From Kocuria rosea (lineage in GTDB: Bacteria > Actinomycetota > Actinomycetes > Actinomycetales > Micrococcaceae), in NCBI RefSeq assembly GCF_006094695.1, contig NZ_CP035103.1:1612001-1676000 (forward strand): a stretch of DNA of 64,000 nt, in the 5' to 3' direction. The position numbers and the translations under genes were made by a program. The notes under the pieces are model-generated. The model searched no databases. It saw only the letters and a program-made list of their open reading frames with translations, and was not told the DNA's origin. Positions 52,080-60,641 of the stretch are shown here, piece after piece. Numbering within the stretch: the stretch's first letter is position 1; every line of letters starts with the position of its first letter.

Positions 52080-52733
52080 ATGAAGGTCCAGGTCGCCCGC
52101 GTCGGCAAGCCCCACGGCATCCGGGGGGAGGTCACCGTGCAGCTGTTCACCGACGCCCCGGAGGAGCGCTTCGCCCCCGGCGCCCGGCTGCTGCTCGAGC
52201 CGTCCGTCCCCCTCGCCCCCGAGGGCGTGGTCACCGTGCGCGGGGCGCGCTGGAACAAGGCCGTGCTCGTGGTGGCCCTCGAGGAGGTCCCCGACCGCAA
52301 CGGGGCCGAGACCCTGCGCGGAGCCCACCTCTACGCCGAGGCGCTGGAGGAGGACCCCGAGTCCGACGAGTGGTACGAGCACGAGCTGGTCGACCTCGAG
52401 GTGCGCACCGGCCCCGAGGACGGGTCGGGCCCGCGGATCGGCGTGGTCACCGGGCTGCGCACCCTGCCCGTCCAGGACCTGCTGGAGATCGAGCTCGACG
52501 AGGGGCGGCGCGAGGCCGTGCTCCCCTTCGTCGAGGAGATCGTCCCGGTCGTCGACCCCGAGGGGGGCTTCGTCGTGGTGACCCCTCCGCCGGGGCTGCT
52601 CGAGCTCGGCCTCGACGACGGGAAGCCCGACGAGGGGAACGACGACGACGGGAACGGCGACGCCGTGAACCCCGGCGACGGGAACCCCGGCACCGGGGAC
52701 CCCGCGGACGGGGCGACGGAGGGCGGGCGCTGA
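52080..52733 (+). CDS. rimM: Ribosome maturation factor RimM
   Basis: RimM helps S19 and 16S rRNA fold during 30S assembly. The 217-residue protein begins [14 protein letters not shown], the family start, has the PRC-barrel half with DLEVRT...IGVVTGL, and ends the conserved part with [12 protein letters not shown]. The last 45 residues are an Asp/Gly/Asn-rich tail ([22 protein letters not shown]) absent from typical RimM. Its TGA overlaps the trmD ATG (TGATG). Confidence 0.94.
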   Translation: MKVQVARVGKPHGIRGEVTVQLFTDAPEERFAPGARLLLEPSVPLAPEGVVTVRGARWNKAVLVVALEEVPDRNGAETLRGAHLYAEALEEDPESDEWYEHELVDLEVRTGPEDGSGPRIGVVTGLRTLPVQDLLEIELDEGRREAVLPFVEEIVPVVDPEGGFVVVTPPPGLLELGLDDGKPDEGNDDDGNGDAVNPGDGNPGTGDPADGATEGGR

Positions 52734-53551
52734 TGCGCATCGACGTCGTCAGCATCTTCCCCGAGTACCTCTCCGCCCTGGACCTCTCCCTGATCGGCAA
52801 GGCCCGGCAGCAGGGCCTCCTCGAGCTGACCGTGACGGACCTGCGCGAGTTCACGACCGACCGGCACCGCACCGTGGACGACACCCCCTACGGCGGCGGG
52901 GCCGGCATGGTGATGAAGCCGGAGCCGTGGGCCGCGGCGCTCGGCGCCGTCCTCGGCGGCGGACCCGCGCCGGCGGGGGAGCGGCCGGTGCTGGTCGTGC
53001 CCTCCCCGGCCGGTGAGGTCTTCACTCAGGCCACCGCCCGCGAGCTGGCCCTGCGGGAGCACCTCGTCTTCGCGTGCGGGCGCTACGAGGGCATCGACGA
53101 GCGCGTGGTGGACTGGTCCCGCGAGCACTTCGAGGTCCGCCCCATGAGCCTCGGCGACTACGTCCTCAACGGCGGGGAGGTCGCCGTGCTCGCCATGGTC
53201 GAGGCCGTCGGGCGCCTCGTGCCCGGCGTGGTCGGCAACCCCGAGTCCCTCGTGGAGGAGTCCCACGCCGACGGCCTGCTCGAGTACCCCGTCTACACCA
53301 AGCCCGCGCTGTGGCGGGACCGGCCGGTCCCCGAGGTCCTGCTCTCCGGCCACCACGGCCGGATCGCCCGCTGGCGGCGGGACCGCCAGCTGCAACGCAC
53401 CGCCGCCCGCCGCCCCGACCTCGTCGCGTCCCTCGACCCCGCCGGCCTGGACCGCGCGGACCGCGCCGTCCTGGCCGAGGCCGGGTGGGTCGTCTCGGGC
53501 GGACACGTGGTGCGCGCCGGGGACGGCGCCTCCGGGGAACCTGTGGCATAA
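52733..53551 (+). CDS. trmD: tRNA (guanine37-N1)-methyltransferase
   Basis: TrmD makes m1G37 in tRNAs to prevent frameshifting. The 272-residue SPOUT enzyme has the trefoil-knot motifs [25 protein letters not shown] and [13 protein letters not shown]. It is coupled to rimM by a 1-nt overlap. A -10-like CATAAT for rplS lies across its stop codon. Confidence 0.96.
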   Translation: MRIDVVSIFPEYLSALDLSLIGKARQQGLLELTVTDLREFTTDRHRTVDDTPYGGGAGMVMKPEPWAAALGAVLGGGPAPAGERPVLVVPSPAGEVFTQATARELALREHLVFACGRYEGIDERVVDWSREHFEVRPMSLGDYVLNGGEVAVLAMVEAVGRLVPGVVGNPESLVEESHADGLLEYPVYTKPALWRDRPVPEVLLSGHHGRIARWRRDRQLQRTAARRPDLVASLDPAGLDRADRAVLAEAGWVVSGGHVVRAGDGASGEPVA

Positions 53552-53746
53552 TGTTCAGCTGTGTGTCTGCTGGGCACGCCCCTGCCGCAGGGGGATGAGC
53601 GACCAACAGCCGGACACCCGGGGCCCCGAACAGGGCTCCCGTCACCACGTCTTGCGGATCCCGCACCCGGACCGGGCACCGCCCCGCCACCACGGATCCG
53701 TGCCGACCCACGTGAGCGACCTGCGGCGTTCACCAGGAGAGTCACC
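53547..53746 (+). promoter_or_regulatory. rplS promoter and structured leader
   Basis: CATAAT (53547-53552) overlaps the trmD stop and would start a leader of nearly 190 nt before rplS. The leader can form several hairpins: 53579-53593 (CCCCTG/CAGGGG), 53653-53665 (TGCGG/CCGCA) and a perfect 12-nt palindrome at 53691-53702. This resembles ribosomal-protein autoregulatory leaders, but I cannot assign a known family. Confidence 0.4.
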
Positions 53747-54151
53747 ATGAACATTCTCGACCAGCTCGACGCCAAGTCGCTGCGCAGCGACGTCCCCGAC
53801 TTCCGTCCGGGCGACACCCTCAACGTGCACGTCAACATCGTCGAGGGCAGCCGCTCCCGCGTCCAGGTCTTCAAGGGCTTCGTCCTCGGCCGCCAGGGCG
53901 CCGGCGTGCACGAGACCTTCACCGTCCGCAAGGTCTCCTTCGGCGTGGGCGTGGAGCGCACCTTCCCGGTGCACTCCCCGGTCATCGAGAAGATCGAGGT
54001 CGTCACCCGCGGTGACGTCCGCCGCGCGAAGCTCTACTACATGCGCGACCGCCACGGCAAGGCCGCCCGCATCCGCGAGAAGCGCGACAACACCACGGCC
54101 AAGTCCTCGAAGTCCGGCAAGGCCGTCAAGTCCGGCAAGTCCGGCAAGTAG
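53747..54151 (+). CDS. rplS: 50S ribosomal protein L19
   Basis: L19 lies at the 30S-50S interface. The 134-residue protein has [26 protein letters not shown] and the ending [21 protein letters not shown]; a Ser/Lys/Gly-repeat tail ([16 protein letters not shown]) is added. AGGAGA precedes ATG 53747. The lepB genes follow. Confidence 0.96.
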   Translation: MNILDQLDAKSLRSDVPDFRPGDTLNVHVNIVEGSRSRVQVFKGFVLGRQGAGVHETFTVRKVSFGVGVERTFPVHSPVIEKIEVVTRGDVRRAKLYYMRDRHGKAARIREKRDNTTAKSSKSGKAVKSGKSGK

Positions 54152-54167
54152 GACAGCGCGCGCTTCG

Positions 54168-54848
54168 GTGTCCACCGGAACCCGCGCACGGGACCCCCGC
54201 GCCACCGGGTCCCACGCCGTTCGGCGAGAACGCCAGCCCCGTGCTCGGGGCTGGCGTTCCGTCGTCCTCGCCCTCCTGGCGGCCGTGCTGGTCACGGGTC
54301 TGCTGCGCGCCTTCGTGCTGGACGTCTACTGGATCGGGTCGGACTCGATGCAGCCCACGGTCGAACCGGGGGACCGGGTGCTCGTGGGCAAGCTCGTCGA
54401 CGAGGACGCTCTCGAACGGGGCGACCTCGTGGTCTTCGACGGGCGGGGCAGCTTCGCCCCGCTGCACAGCGACGACCCGTGGCCCGTGCAGGTCCTGCAG
54501 ACCCTCGGCCGGTGGAGCGGGCTCACCGGCTCGGACAGCGTGTACCTCAAGCGGGTCATCGGCACCCCCGGGGACACCGTCGCCTGCTGCGGTCCCTCCG
54601 GCCGCCTCGAGGTCGACGGCGAGGAGGTCGTCGAGGACTACGTCCTCGACGGGGACCGGCCCAGCGAGGTCGAGTTCACCGCGGTGGTCCCGGAGGGCAG
54701 GCTCTGGCTGATGGGCGACCACCGGTCGGTGTCGGTGGACTCGCGCAGTCTGCTCGGCGCGCCCGGTGGCGGACTGGTCCGAGCGGATAAGGTCATCGGA
54801 GAACCCATTGCTGTTCTGTGGCCCCGGGACCGGGCCGGGCAGCTCTGA
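54168..54848 (+). CDS. lepB: Signal peptidase I (first copy)
   Basis: Type I signal peptidases cut signal peptides at the outer face of the membrane. This 226-residue copy has one membrane segment (residues 30-51), the catalytic Ser60 (GSDSMQPT) and Lys128 (YLKRVIGTPGD), and box E MGDHRSVSVDSR. The extracellular part contains a CC pair before the second beta domain. GTG 54168 lies 16 bp after rplS with no strong ribosome-binding site. A second lepB follows 62 bp later. Confidence 0.92.
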   Translation: MSTGTRARDPRATGSHAVRRERQPRARGWRSVVLALLAAVLVTGLLRAFVLDVYWIGSDSMQPTVEPGDRVLVGKLVDEDALERGDLVVFDGRGSFAPLHSDDPWPVQVLQTLGRWSGLTGSDSVYLKRVIGTPGDTVACCGPSGRLEVDGEEVVEDYVLDGDRPSEVEFTAVVPEGRLWLMGDHRSVSVDSRSLLGAPGGGLVRADKVIGEPIAVLWPRDRAGQL

Positions 54849-54910
54849 CGCGATCCGCACGGATCCGGATCCGGACGCCCACAGGCGTCCGCCCAGGAAG
54901 GACGAGAGCA

Positions 54911-55816
54911 GTGGCCGACAGGACCCAGCCCGCCGGCGACGGCGTGCCCCAGGAGAACCACGGCGTCCCCGGTGACGCCGCCGTTCCCGTCCCGGCAGCG
55001 CCCACCGCCGACGCGGAGCGCGCCACCGCACCCCTCGACGGCGCCGAGGACGGGCAGGACCAGGCGTCGTCGCGCCGCGCGGGGCGGCGCTCCTCCGACC
55101 GGCGCTCCCGCAAGAAGCGTCCCGACACCTTCTGGGGCTCGGCGCGGGAGATCCTCCTCGTGCTGGTCTGGGCCGTGCTCATCGCCTTCGTCGTGAAGAC
55201 CCTGCTGGTGCGGGGGTTCTACATCCCCTCCGGCTCGATGGAGAACACCCTCCAGCTCAACGACCGCATCTTCGTCAACGTGCTCGAGCCCACCTTCGGC
55301 CCGCTCGAGCGCGGGGACATCGTGGTCTTCGAGGACGCCAAGGGCTGGCTGCCGGCCCAGCCCGACAGCGGGGGCGGGCCGACCGACGCCGTCTACGACG
55401 CCCTGGCCTTCGTCGGCGTGCTGCCCGACCGCACCGACCAGCACCTCATCAAGCGCGTCATCGGGGTCGGGGGCGACACCGTGGCGTGCTGCGACGCCTC
55501 GGGGCGGGTCACGGTCAACGGGGAGGCCCTCGAGGAGCAGGACGCGTACCTCCACCCCGGGTCCGCGCCCTCGGAGCTCGAGTTCGAGGTCGAGGTCCCC
55601 GAGAACCACTACTTCGTGCTGGGCGACCACCGGGACGCGTCCGCCGACGCCCGGGTGCACCTGGCCGAGATCGCGGACAACGGAGCGTTCATCAGCCACG
55701 ACGACGTCGTCGGCACCGCGTTCGTCATCGCCTGGCCGCTGGACCGGTTCCAGCTGCTGCAGAACCCGGACGAGGTCTTCGCCGACGTCGCCGACCGGTC
55801 CGCCGGTGGCTCCTGA
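54911..55816 (+). CDS. lepB: Signal peptidase I (second copy)
   Basis: This 301-residue paralogue has a 75-residue cytoplasmic N-terminus rich in Pro, Ala and then Arg/Lys, one membrane segment (about 79-98), catalytic Ser109 (IPSGSMENT) and Lys181 (LIKRVIGVGGD), and box E LGDHRDASADAR. It resembles the housekeeping LepB of Actinobacteria more than the first copy does. GTG 54911 follows AAGGACGAGAG. Its end overlaps the rnhB GTG by 11 nt. Confidence 0.94.
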   Translation: MADRTQPAGDGVPQENHGVPGDAAVPVPAAPTADAERATAPLDGAEDGQDQASSRRAGRRSSDRRSRKKRPDTFWGSAREILLVLVWAVLIAFVVKTLLVRGFYIPSGSMENTLQLNDRIFVNVLEPTFGPLERGDIVVFEDAKGWLPAQPDSGGGPTDAVYDALAFVGVLPDRTDQHLIKRVIGVGGDTVACCDASGRVTVNGEALEEQDAYLHPGSAPSELEFEVEVPENHYFVLGDHRDASADARVHLAEIADNGAFISHDDVVGTAFVIAWPLDRFQLLQNPDEVFADVADRSAGGS

Positions 55817-56579
55817 GCCCCGGCCGGGCCGGCGCGCGGCGCCGCCCCGGGGCGGGGCCCTGGGGCTCGTCGTCGAGCGGTCCCTGCAGGAGCCGGACGG
55901 GCGCCTCGTCGGCGGGATGGACGAGGTGGGCCGCGGGGCCCTCGCCGGACCCGTCACCGCCGGGCTGGTCGTCCTGCGACCCGGGACCGGGCGCGGGGTC
56001 CCCGGGCTGCGGGACAGCAAGCTGCTCACCCCTGCACGGCGAGAGGCGCTCGTCCCCCGCATCCTCGCCTGGTGCGCGGCCGCCGGCGTCGGCCACGCCT
56101 CGCCGCAGGAGATCGACGGACTCGGGCTGACGGCCGCGCTGCGCCTGGCCGGACACCGGGCGATCGCGGCCGCGGCGCGGCGGGGGACGCCGCCCGACGT
56201 CGTGCTCCTCGACGGCGCGCACGACTGGCTCTCGGAGCCCGGCGCCGGGACGCTCTTCGGAGACCCCCCGCCCGCGGCGGACGGCCTCCCGGTGCACGGG
56301 TGGGACGGACAGGTCGTGACCCGCGTCAAGGCCGACCTGACGTGCGCGTCCGTCGCCGCCGCCAGCGTGCTCGCGAAGGTCGAGCGGGACCGGGTCATGG
56401 GCGAGCTCTCCGCGGGCTGGCCGCAGTACGGTTGGGACAGCAACAAGGGCTACGGCGCCGTCCGGCACCGCCGCGCCCTCGAGGAGCACGGGACCACGCC
56501 GCACCACCGGCTCAGCTGGCGGCTCACGCAGGCGCCGCCCGCGGCCGCGCCGAGCACGATCGGAGACGGGACGACATGA
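55806..56579 (+). CDS. rnhB: Ribonuclease HII
   Basis: RNase HII cuts at ribonucleotides in DNA and at RNA-DNA hybrids. The 257-residue protein has the catalytic acidic residues in GMDEVGRGALAGP and in the ADLTCASVAAASVLAKVERD block, the latter preceded by K of VKAD. It starts at a GTG inside the lepB end and its stop overlaps the next ATG by 4 nt, so three genes are translationally linked. Confidence 0.95.
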   Translation: MAPEPRPGRRAAPPRGGALGLVVERSLQEPDGRLVGGMDEVGRGALAGPVTAGLVVLRPGTGRGVPGLRDSKLLTPARREALVPRILAWCAAAGVGHASPQEIDGLGLTAALRLAGHRAIAAAARRGTPPDVVLLDGAHDWLSEPGAGTLFGDPPPAADGLPVHGWDGQVVTRVKADLTCASVAAASVLAKVERDRVMGELSAGWPQYGWDSNKGYGAVRHRRALEEHGTTPHHRLSWRLTQAPPAAAPSTIGDGTT

Positions 56580-56920
56580 GCGCCGAAGAACTCGAGAACT
56601 TCGAGACGGACCTCGAGCTGCAGCTGTACCGCGAGTACCGGGACGTCGCCGGGCTCTTCCAGTTCGTGGTGGAGACGGACCGCCGCTTCTACCTGGCCAA
56701 CTCGGTCCGGGTCGAGCCGGTCGAGACGAAGAACGGGCTGTACTTCGACGTGGAGCTCAAGGACGCCTGGGTGTGGGACGTCTACCGCTCCGCCCGCTTC
56801 GTGAAGCACGTGCACGTCATGAGCTTCAAGGACGTCAACGTGGAGGAGCTCGCCCACGCGGACCCTTTCGCGGTGCCGGGCGCCGCCGGGCCCGTGCCGG
56901 AGGGGCCCGCGGCCCCCTGA
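56576..56920 (+). CDS. DUF2469 family protein
   Basis: A 114-residue acidic protein of the actinobacterial DUF2469 family, with the conserved start SAEELENFETDLELQLYREYRDV and the aromatic VWDVYRSARFVKHVHVM block. The family is nearly universal in Actinobacteria just after rnhB. No function is established. Coupled to rnhB by ATGA. Confidence 0.9.
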   Translation: MSAEELENFETDLELQLYREYRDVAGLFQFVVETDRRFYLANSVRVEPVETKNGLYFDVELKDAWVWDVYRSARFVKHVHVMSFKDVNVEELAHADPFAVPGAAGPVPEGPAAP

Positions 56921-57032
56921 TCCGCCCTGCACACGGCCCCTGGGGCCCCTCGGCGGGGGACCGGCGCGGCGCACGATGAGGGCACCCGACCGGCCGCCGC
57001 CGGGACGGCGCCGCCGAGCAGGGAGGTGTCCC

Positions 57033-57401
57033 GTGTCCGAGGGACTGGGCGCGCGCGGCGAGCAGCTGGCGGCCGCCCACCTCGAGGCGCGGGGGTACCG
57101 CGTCCTGGAGCGCAACTGGCGCGCACGGCCCTCCCGGGACGGACTGCGGGGGGAGGCCGACCTCGTCGCGGAGCACGAGGGCTGGGTGGTCGTCGTCGAG
57201 GTGAAGACCCGCTCGAGCCTGCGGTACGGGCATCCGTTCGAGTCCATTACGCGGCAGAAGATCGTCCGTCTGCACCGCCTGGCGGCCGCCTGGGCGCGGG
57301 CCCACGACCGCGACCCCCGGGTGGTCAGGGTCGATGCCGTTGCAATTACTTTCGCACACGGCGGAGGGCCGGAGATCGAGGTCCTGCGGCAGATCCAATG
57401 A
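57033..57401 (+). CDS. yraN: YraN family (UPF0102) nuclease-like protein
   Basis: The 122-residue protein is a restriction-endonuclease-like fold: GEADLVAEHEGWVVVVEVKTR contains the D...ExK catalytic pattern. It begins with the family's LGARGEQLAAAHLEARGYRVLERNWR. GTG 57033 follows GGGAGG; an earlier in-frame ATG at 56976 is less likely. In relatives comM usually comes next; here a lipoprotein gene lies between. Proposed roles in DNA uptake or repair are by context only. Confidence 0.9.
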   Translation: MSEGLGARGEQLAAAHLEARGYRVLERNWRARPSRDGLRGEADLVAEHEGWVVVVEVKTRSSLRYGHPFESITRQKIVRLHRLAAAWARAHDRDPRVVRVDAVAITFAHGGGPEIEVLRQIQ

Positions 57402-57491
57402 GACGCGGCGCGCCCGGGCCCGCGTGACATGCCTCGTGCGACGTGCCAATGTTGAACCGTCGATGACCGGGAGTAACGACGGAGGTGTGCT

Positions 57492-58778
57492 GTGGTCGCT
57501 GCGGGACCGCTCGCCGCTCCACGACGCGCTGCGGCTCTCGCGGCGGCTGTCGCGGCGGCTGTCGCGCTGACCGCCACCGGGTGCGGCGTGCTGAAGGCCC
57601 CGGAGCCCGACGCGATCGCGCAGCCGGGCACCGTGACCACCGCGCCCAGCGGTCTCAGCCCGGGCCCGTACGCCCTCACCACCGACGAGGGCGCGGTCAT
57701 CACCTTCGACCTGCCCACCGTGCCGGCCCCCGACGACGACGTCGAGCAGCTGCGGCGGGACCTGAGCGTGGAGCCGGTGGTCTACGTGGAGCTGCACATC
57801 GACAACACCGAGGGCACCCGCACCGTCCAGATCGACGACCTCAAGGTGATCAGCCACGAGGGCGGGCAGTTCCCGTTCGAGCCGGTCGCCGAGGTCCTCT
57901 CGGACTGGGACCCCAACCGCTCCGGGGAGGGGGGCTTCTGGGGCGCCGACGGCTCCCCCCTCGACCCGCAGGAGGGCGCCCGGCTCGACGCCCGCACGCA
58001 CGAGCTGATCGCCCAGTACACCGGCGCCGTGCCGGTCGGCGCCACGGGCCGGGAGCTCATGGTCGGCGACTTCGAGAAGCTGCCGAAGACCTTCGACGAC
58101 ATCGAGCTGTCCCCGTACCCCAACGACCGGTCACAGGACCCCGCCCCGGTCGGGCACGGGCCCGAGCAGCGCCAGTACCGGGCCGGGGTGCCGAAGCCGG
58201 CGCCCCGGGAGCGGATCGAGGCGGAACCGGCGCCGGCACCGGCGGCACCCGAACCCGCCCGTCCCGCCGCGCAGCCGCCTCGCGTGCCTGCCGCGCCGGT
58301 GCCGGCCGAACCCGCACCGGCCCCCGAGCCCGAGCCCGAGCCGGCGGCGCCGCAGCCGCCGGTGGAACCGGCGAACCCCCAGCAGCCGGTGGACCCGGTG
58401 ATCCCTCCCGTCGTCCCTCCCGTCATGCCTCCCGCGGAGCCGACGCCGGAGCCCACGCCGACGCCCGTTCCCCCGGTCGCGCCACCGCCGGAGGAGACCA
58501 TGCCTCCCGCCGAGAACCCCGCCAGGGGCGAGGTCGCCACCCCCGGGGCCACCGCCGGCGCCTCGGCCTCGCCCTCGCCGAGCACCTCCAGGCGCTGGAA
58601 CTGGCCCCCGCGCCCGGAGTCCACGCCGACGCCCGCGCCGTCGGCCTCGACCACCGCTCCGTCGCCCGCTCCGTCCCCCACGGCGACACCCACCCCCACG
58701 GCCTCCACGGGCGCTCCGTCACCGGCCGCGACGCCCGGGCCGTCACCCTCGCTCCCCAGCGGGGCCGAACTGGCCTGA
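57492..58778 (+). CDS. Proline-rich lipoprotein of unknown function
   Basis: The 428-residue product has a lipoprotein signal (Ala-rich helix, lipobox TATGC, Cys31). Residues 60-200 look like one beta-sandwich domain (ALTTDEGAVITFDLP, YVELHIDNTEGTRTVQIDDL), similar in style to DUF4352 domains, but I cannot assign it. From residue 230 on, almost 200 residues are Pro/Ala/Glu then Pro/Ser/Thr repeats, suited to spanning the cell wall. The start GTG 57492 has a near-perfect GGAGGTG site. It sits between yraN and comM, where relatives usually have no gene. Confidence 0.8.
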   Translation: MVAAGPLAAPRRAAALAAAVAAAVALTATGCGVLKAPEPDAIAQPGTVTTAPSGLSPGPYALTTDEGAVITFDLPTVPAPDDDVEQLRRDLSVEPVVYVELHIDNTEGTRTVQIDDLKVISHEGGQFPFEPVAEVLSDWDPNRSGEGGFWGADGSPLDPQEGARLDARTHELIAQYTGAVPVGATGRELMVGDFEKLPKTFDDIELSPYPNDRSQDPAPVGHGPEQRQYRAGVPKPAPRERIEAEPAPAPAAPEPARPAAQPPRVPAAPVPAEPAPAPEPEPEPAAPQPPVEPANPQQPVDPVIPPVVPPVMPPAEPTPEPTPTPVPPVAPPPEETMPPAENPARGEVATPGATAGASASPSPSTSRRWNWPPRPESTPTPAPSASTTAPSPAPSPTATPTPTASTGAPSPAATPGPSPSLPSGAELA

Positions 58779-58860
58779 GCCGGCGGACTTCTCCACCGTC
58801 GGGCGGGCGACACCGCCGCGCTCCGCCGGCACGGCACAGTCTGGGAACGAGGAGGTTCCC

Positions 58861-58944
58861 ATGCACCGTCGTCGTCCCCTTCCGTACCCCGTCCCCGGGC
58901 GCCGCCCCCGGGACCCCGTCGCGCCCGCCACCGGGGTGCGCTGA
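58861..58944 (+). CDS. Putative 27-residue Arg/Pro-rich peptide coupled to comM
   Basis: A short ORF begins at ATG 58861, five bases after a consensus AGGAGG (58850-58855), stronger than almost any other ribosome-binding site in the window. It encodes 27 residues, of which seven are Arg and eight Pro (starts MHRRRPLPYPVPGRRPRD), and ends in TGA overlapping the comM ATG (TGATG). comM has no good site of its own. This looks like a translated leader that sets comM expression. Not a known family; peptide function beyond coupling is speculative. Confidence 0.55.
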   Translation: MHRRRPLPYPVPGRRPRDPVAPATGVR

Positions 58945-60515
58945 TGGGCTTCGCACGCACCTGGGCGGTGGCCCTGGTCGGGCTCGACGGGTCGATGGTG
59001 GAGGTCGAGGCGGACATCGGGCAGACCCTGCCCGCCTTCTCCATCGTGGGGCTGCCGGACGCCGCGCTCAACGAGGCGAGGGAACGGCTGCGGGCGGCGG
59101 CGCGCAACAGCGGGATGCCCCTGAGCCCGCGCAAGCTCACGGTCAACCTGACCCCCGCGACGCTGCCCAAGCGGGGATCCCTCTTCGACCTCGCCATCGT
59201 GATGAGCGCCCTGCAGGCCGCCGGTGACGTGCCCGCAACCGGACGGACCGTCTTCCTGGCCGAACTGGGCCTGGACGGGGCGCTGCGGCCGGTGCGCGGC
59301 ATCCTGCCGGCGGTCATGGCCGCCGTGCGCGCCGGGCACGAGCGGATCGTCGTCCCGGCGGCCAACGCGGCGGAGGCGGGGCTGGTCCCCGGCGCACGGG
59401 TGGAGGGCTTCCGCTGCCTCGCCGACGTGCTCGCCGGCGCCGGGGCCGATCCCGCCGGTCTGTGCCGGCCGGCACCTGCCGGGTCCGTCCCGGGCGGGGC
59501 AGCGCCGGGCCTGCCCGGGACGGACGGCGTGGGGACCCACCCCGCACCCCGCGCCGCACCGGATCTCGCCGACGTCGCCGGGCAGACCGACGGGCGCCTG
59601 GCCCTGGAGATCGCCGCCGCCGGCGGGCACCACCTGCTCATGGTGGGCCCACCAGGATCCGGCAAGACGATGCTCGCCGAGCGGCTCCCGGGCCTGCTGC
59701 CGGACCTCGAGGACGACGCCGCGATGGAGGTGACGGCCGTCCACTCGCTCAACGGGGCCGCCGGGCGGTGCACCGCCCTGATCCGGCGCCCTCCCTTCGA
59801 GGCGCCGCACCACACCGCCTCGGCGGCCGCCCTGTTCGGGGGCGGGTCCGGGATCCCGCGCCCCGGTGCCGCCTCCCGGGCGCACCGCGGCGTCCTCTTC
59901 CTCGACGAGGCCCCCGAGTTCGACCGTGGGGTCGTCGACGCGCTGCGCCAGCCCCTCGAGAACGGCCGGGTCGTGATCGACCGGTCCACGGCCTCGGCGG
60001 TCTATCCGGCCCGCTTCCAGCTGGTCCTCGCGGCGAACCCCTGCCCGTGCGGGCAGGCCGGGGGCCGGGGCGCCGACTGCACGTGCACCCCACGGATGCG
60101 CCGCAGCTACTTCGGCAAGCTGAGCGGTCCGCTGCTGGACCGGGTGGACCTGCAGATCGCGGTGCCGAAGGTCTCCTACGGCGAGCTCGCCGCCGGGGCG
60201 GGACAGGGGGAGAGCACGGCGGAGGTCGCCGTGCGCGTCGCCCGGGCGCGGGCGGCCCAGGCGGAGCGTCTGCGCGGCCTGGGGCTGCGCACGAACGCCG
60301 AGCTCGGGGGCAGCCTCCTGCACGGTGCCCTGCGTCCCCCGCGCCCGGTCACCGCCCCGCTGGAGCGGGCCATGGACCGAGGCTCGCTGACCGCCCGAGG
60401 GCACCAGCGGGTGCTCCGGGTCGCCTGGACGCTGGCCGACCTGGAGGGCCGGGGCGTCCCGGTGCTCGACGACGTCGACACCGCGCTGTACTTCCGCTCC
60501 CTCGTCCCGGCCTGA
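58944..60515 (+). CDS. comM: Mg-chelatase-like AAA ATPase ComM/YifB
   Basis: ComM is a hexameric helicase that promotes branch migration in natural transformation. The 523-residue protein has the N-terminal lon-like domain (FSIVGLPDAALNEARERLRAA), Walker A GPPGSGKT near residue 235, Walker B LFLDEAPEF, and the zinc-binding CPCGQ...CTC segment before the C-terminal domain. A Pro/Ala/Gly-rich linker of about 40 residues precedes the ATPase. Its start overlaps the upstream small ORF by one base. dprA follows after 126 bp. Confidence 0.94.
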   Translation: MGFARTWAVALVGLDGSMVEVEADIGQTLPAFSIVGLPDAALNEARERLRAAARNSGMPLSPRKLTVNLTPATLPKRGSLFDLAIVMSALQAAGDVPATGRTVFLAELGLDGALRPVRGILPAVMAAVRAGHERIVVPAANAAEAGLVPGARVEGFRCLADVLAGAGADPAGLCRPAPAGSVPGGAAPGLPGTDGVGTHPAPRAAPDLADVAGQTDGRLALEIAAAGGHHLLMVGPPGSGKTMLAERLPGLLPDLEDDAAMEVTAVHSLNGAAGRCTALIRRPPFEAPHHTASAAALFGGGSGIPRPGAASRAHRGVLFLDEAPEFDRGVVDALRQPLENGRVVIDRSTASAVYPARFQLVLAANPCPCGQAGGRGADCTCTPRMRRSYFGKLSGPLLDRVDLQIAVPKVSYGELAAGAGQGESTAEVAVRVARARAAQAERLRGLGLRTNAELGGSLLHGALRPPRPVTAPLERAMDRGSLTARGHQRVLRVAWTLADLEGRGVPVLDDVDTALYFRSLVPA

Positions 60516-60528
60516 GCGCCGCCGCATC

Positions 60529-60576
60529 CGCCCCGTCCCGCCCGTCCCGCCCCGTCCCGCCCGTCCCGCCCCGTCC
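60529..60576. repeat. 19-bp tandem repeat between comM and dprA
   Basis: Two perfect 19-bp copies (60529-60547, 60548-60566) and half of a third are built of CCGTCC-like units. Degenerate GTCCG units continue to about 60635. It lies in a 126-bp gap and encodes nothing obvious. Confidence 0.75.
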
Positions 60577-60641
60577 GGCCCGGTTGGTCCGGTCCGACCC
60601 ATTCCGTCTAGTCCGACCCGTCCGCGACAGGAAGGCCCGCC

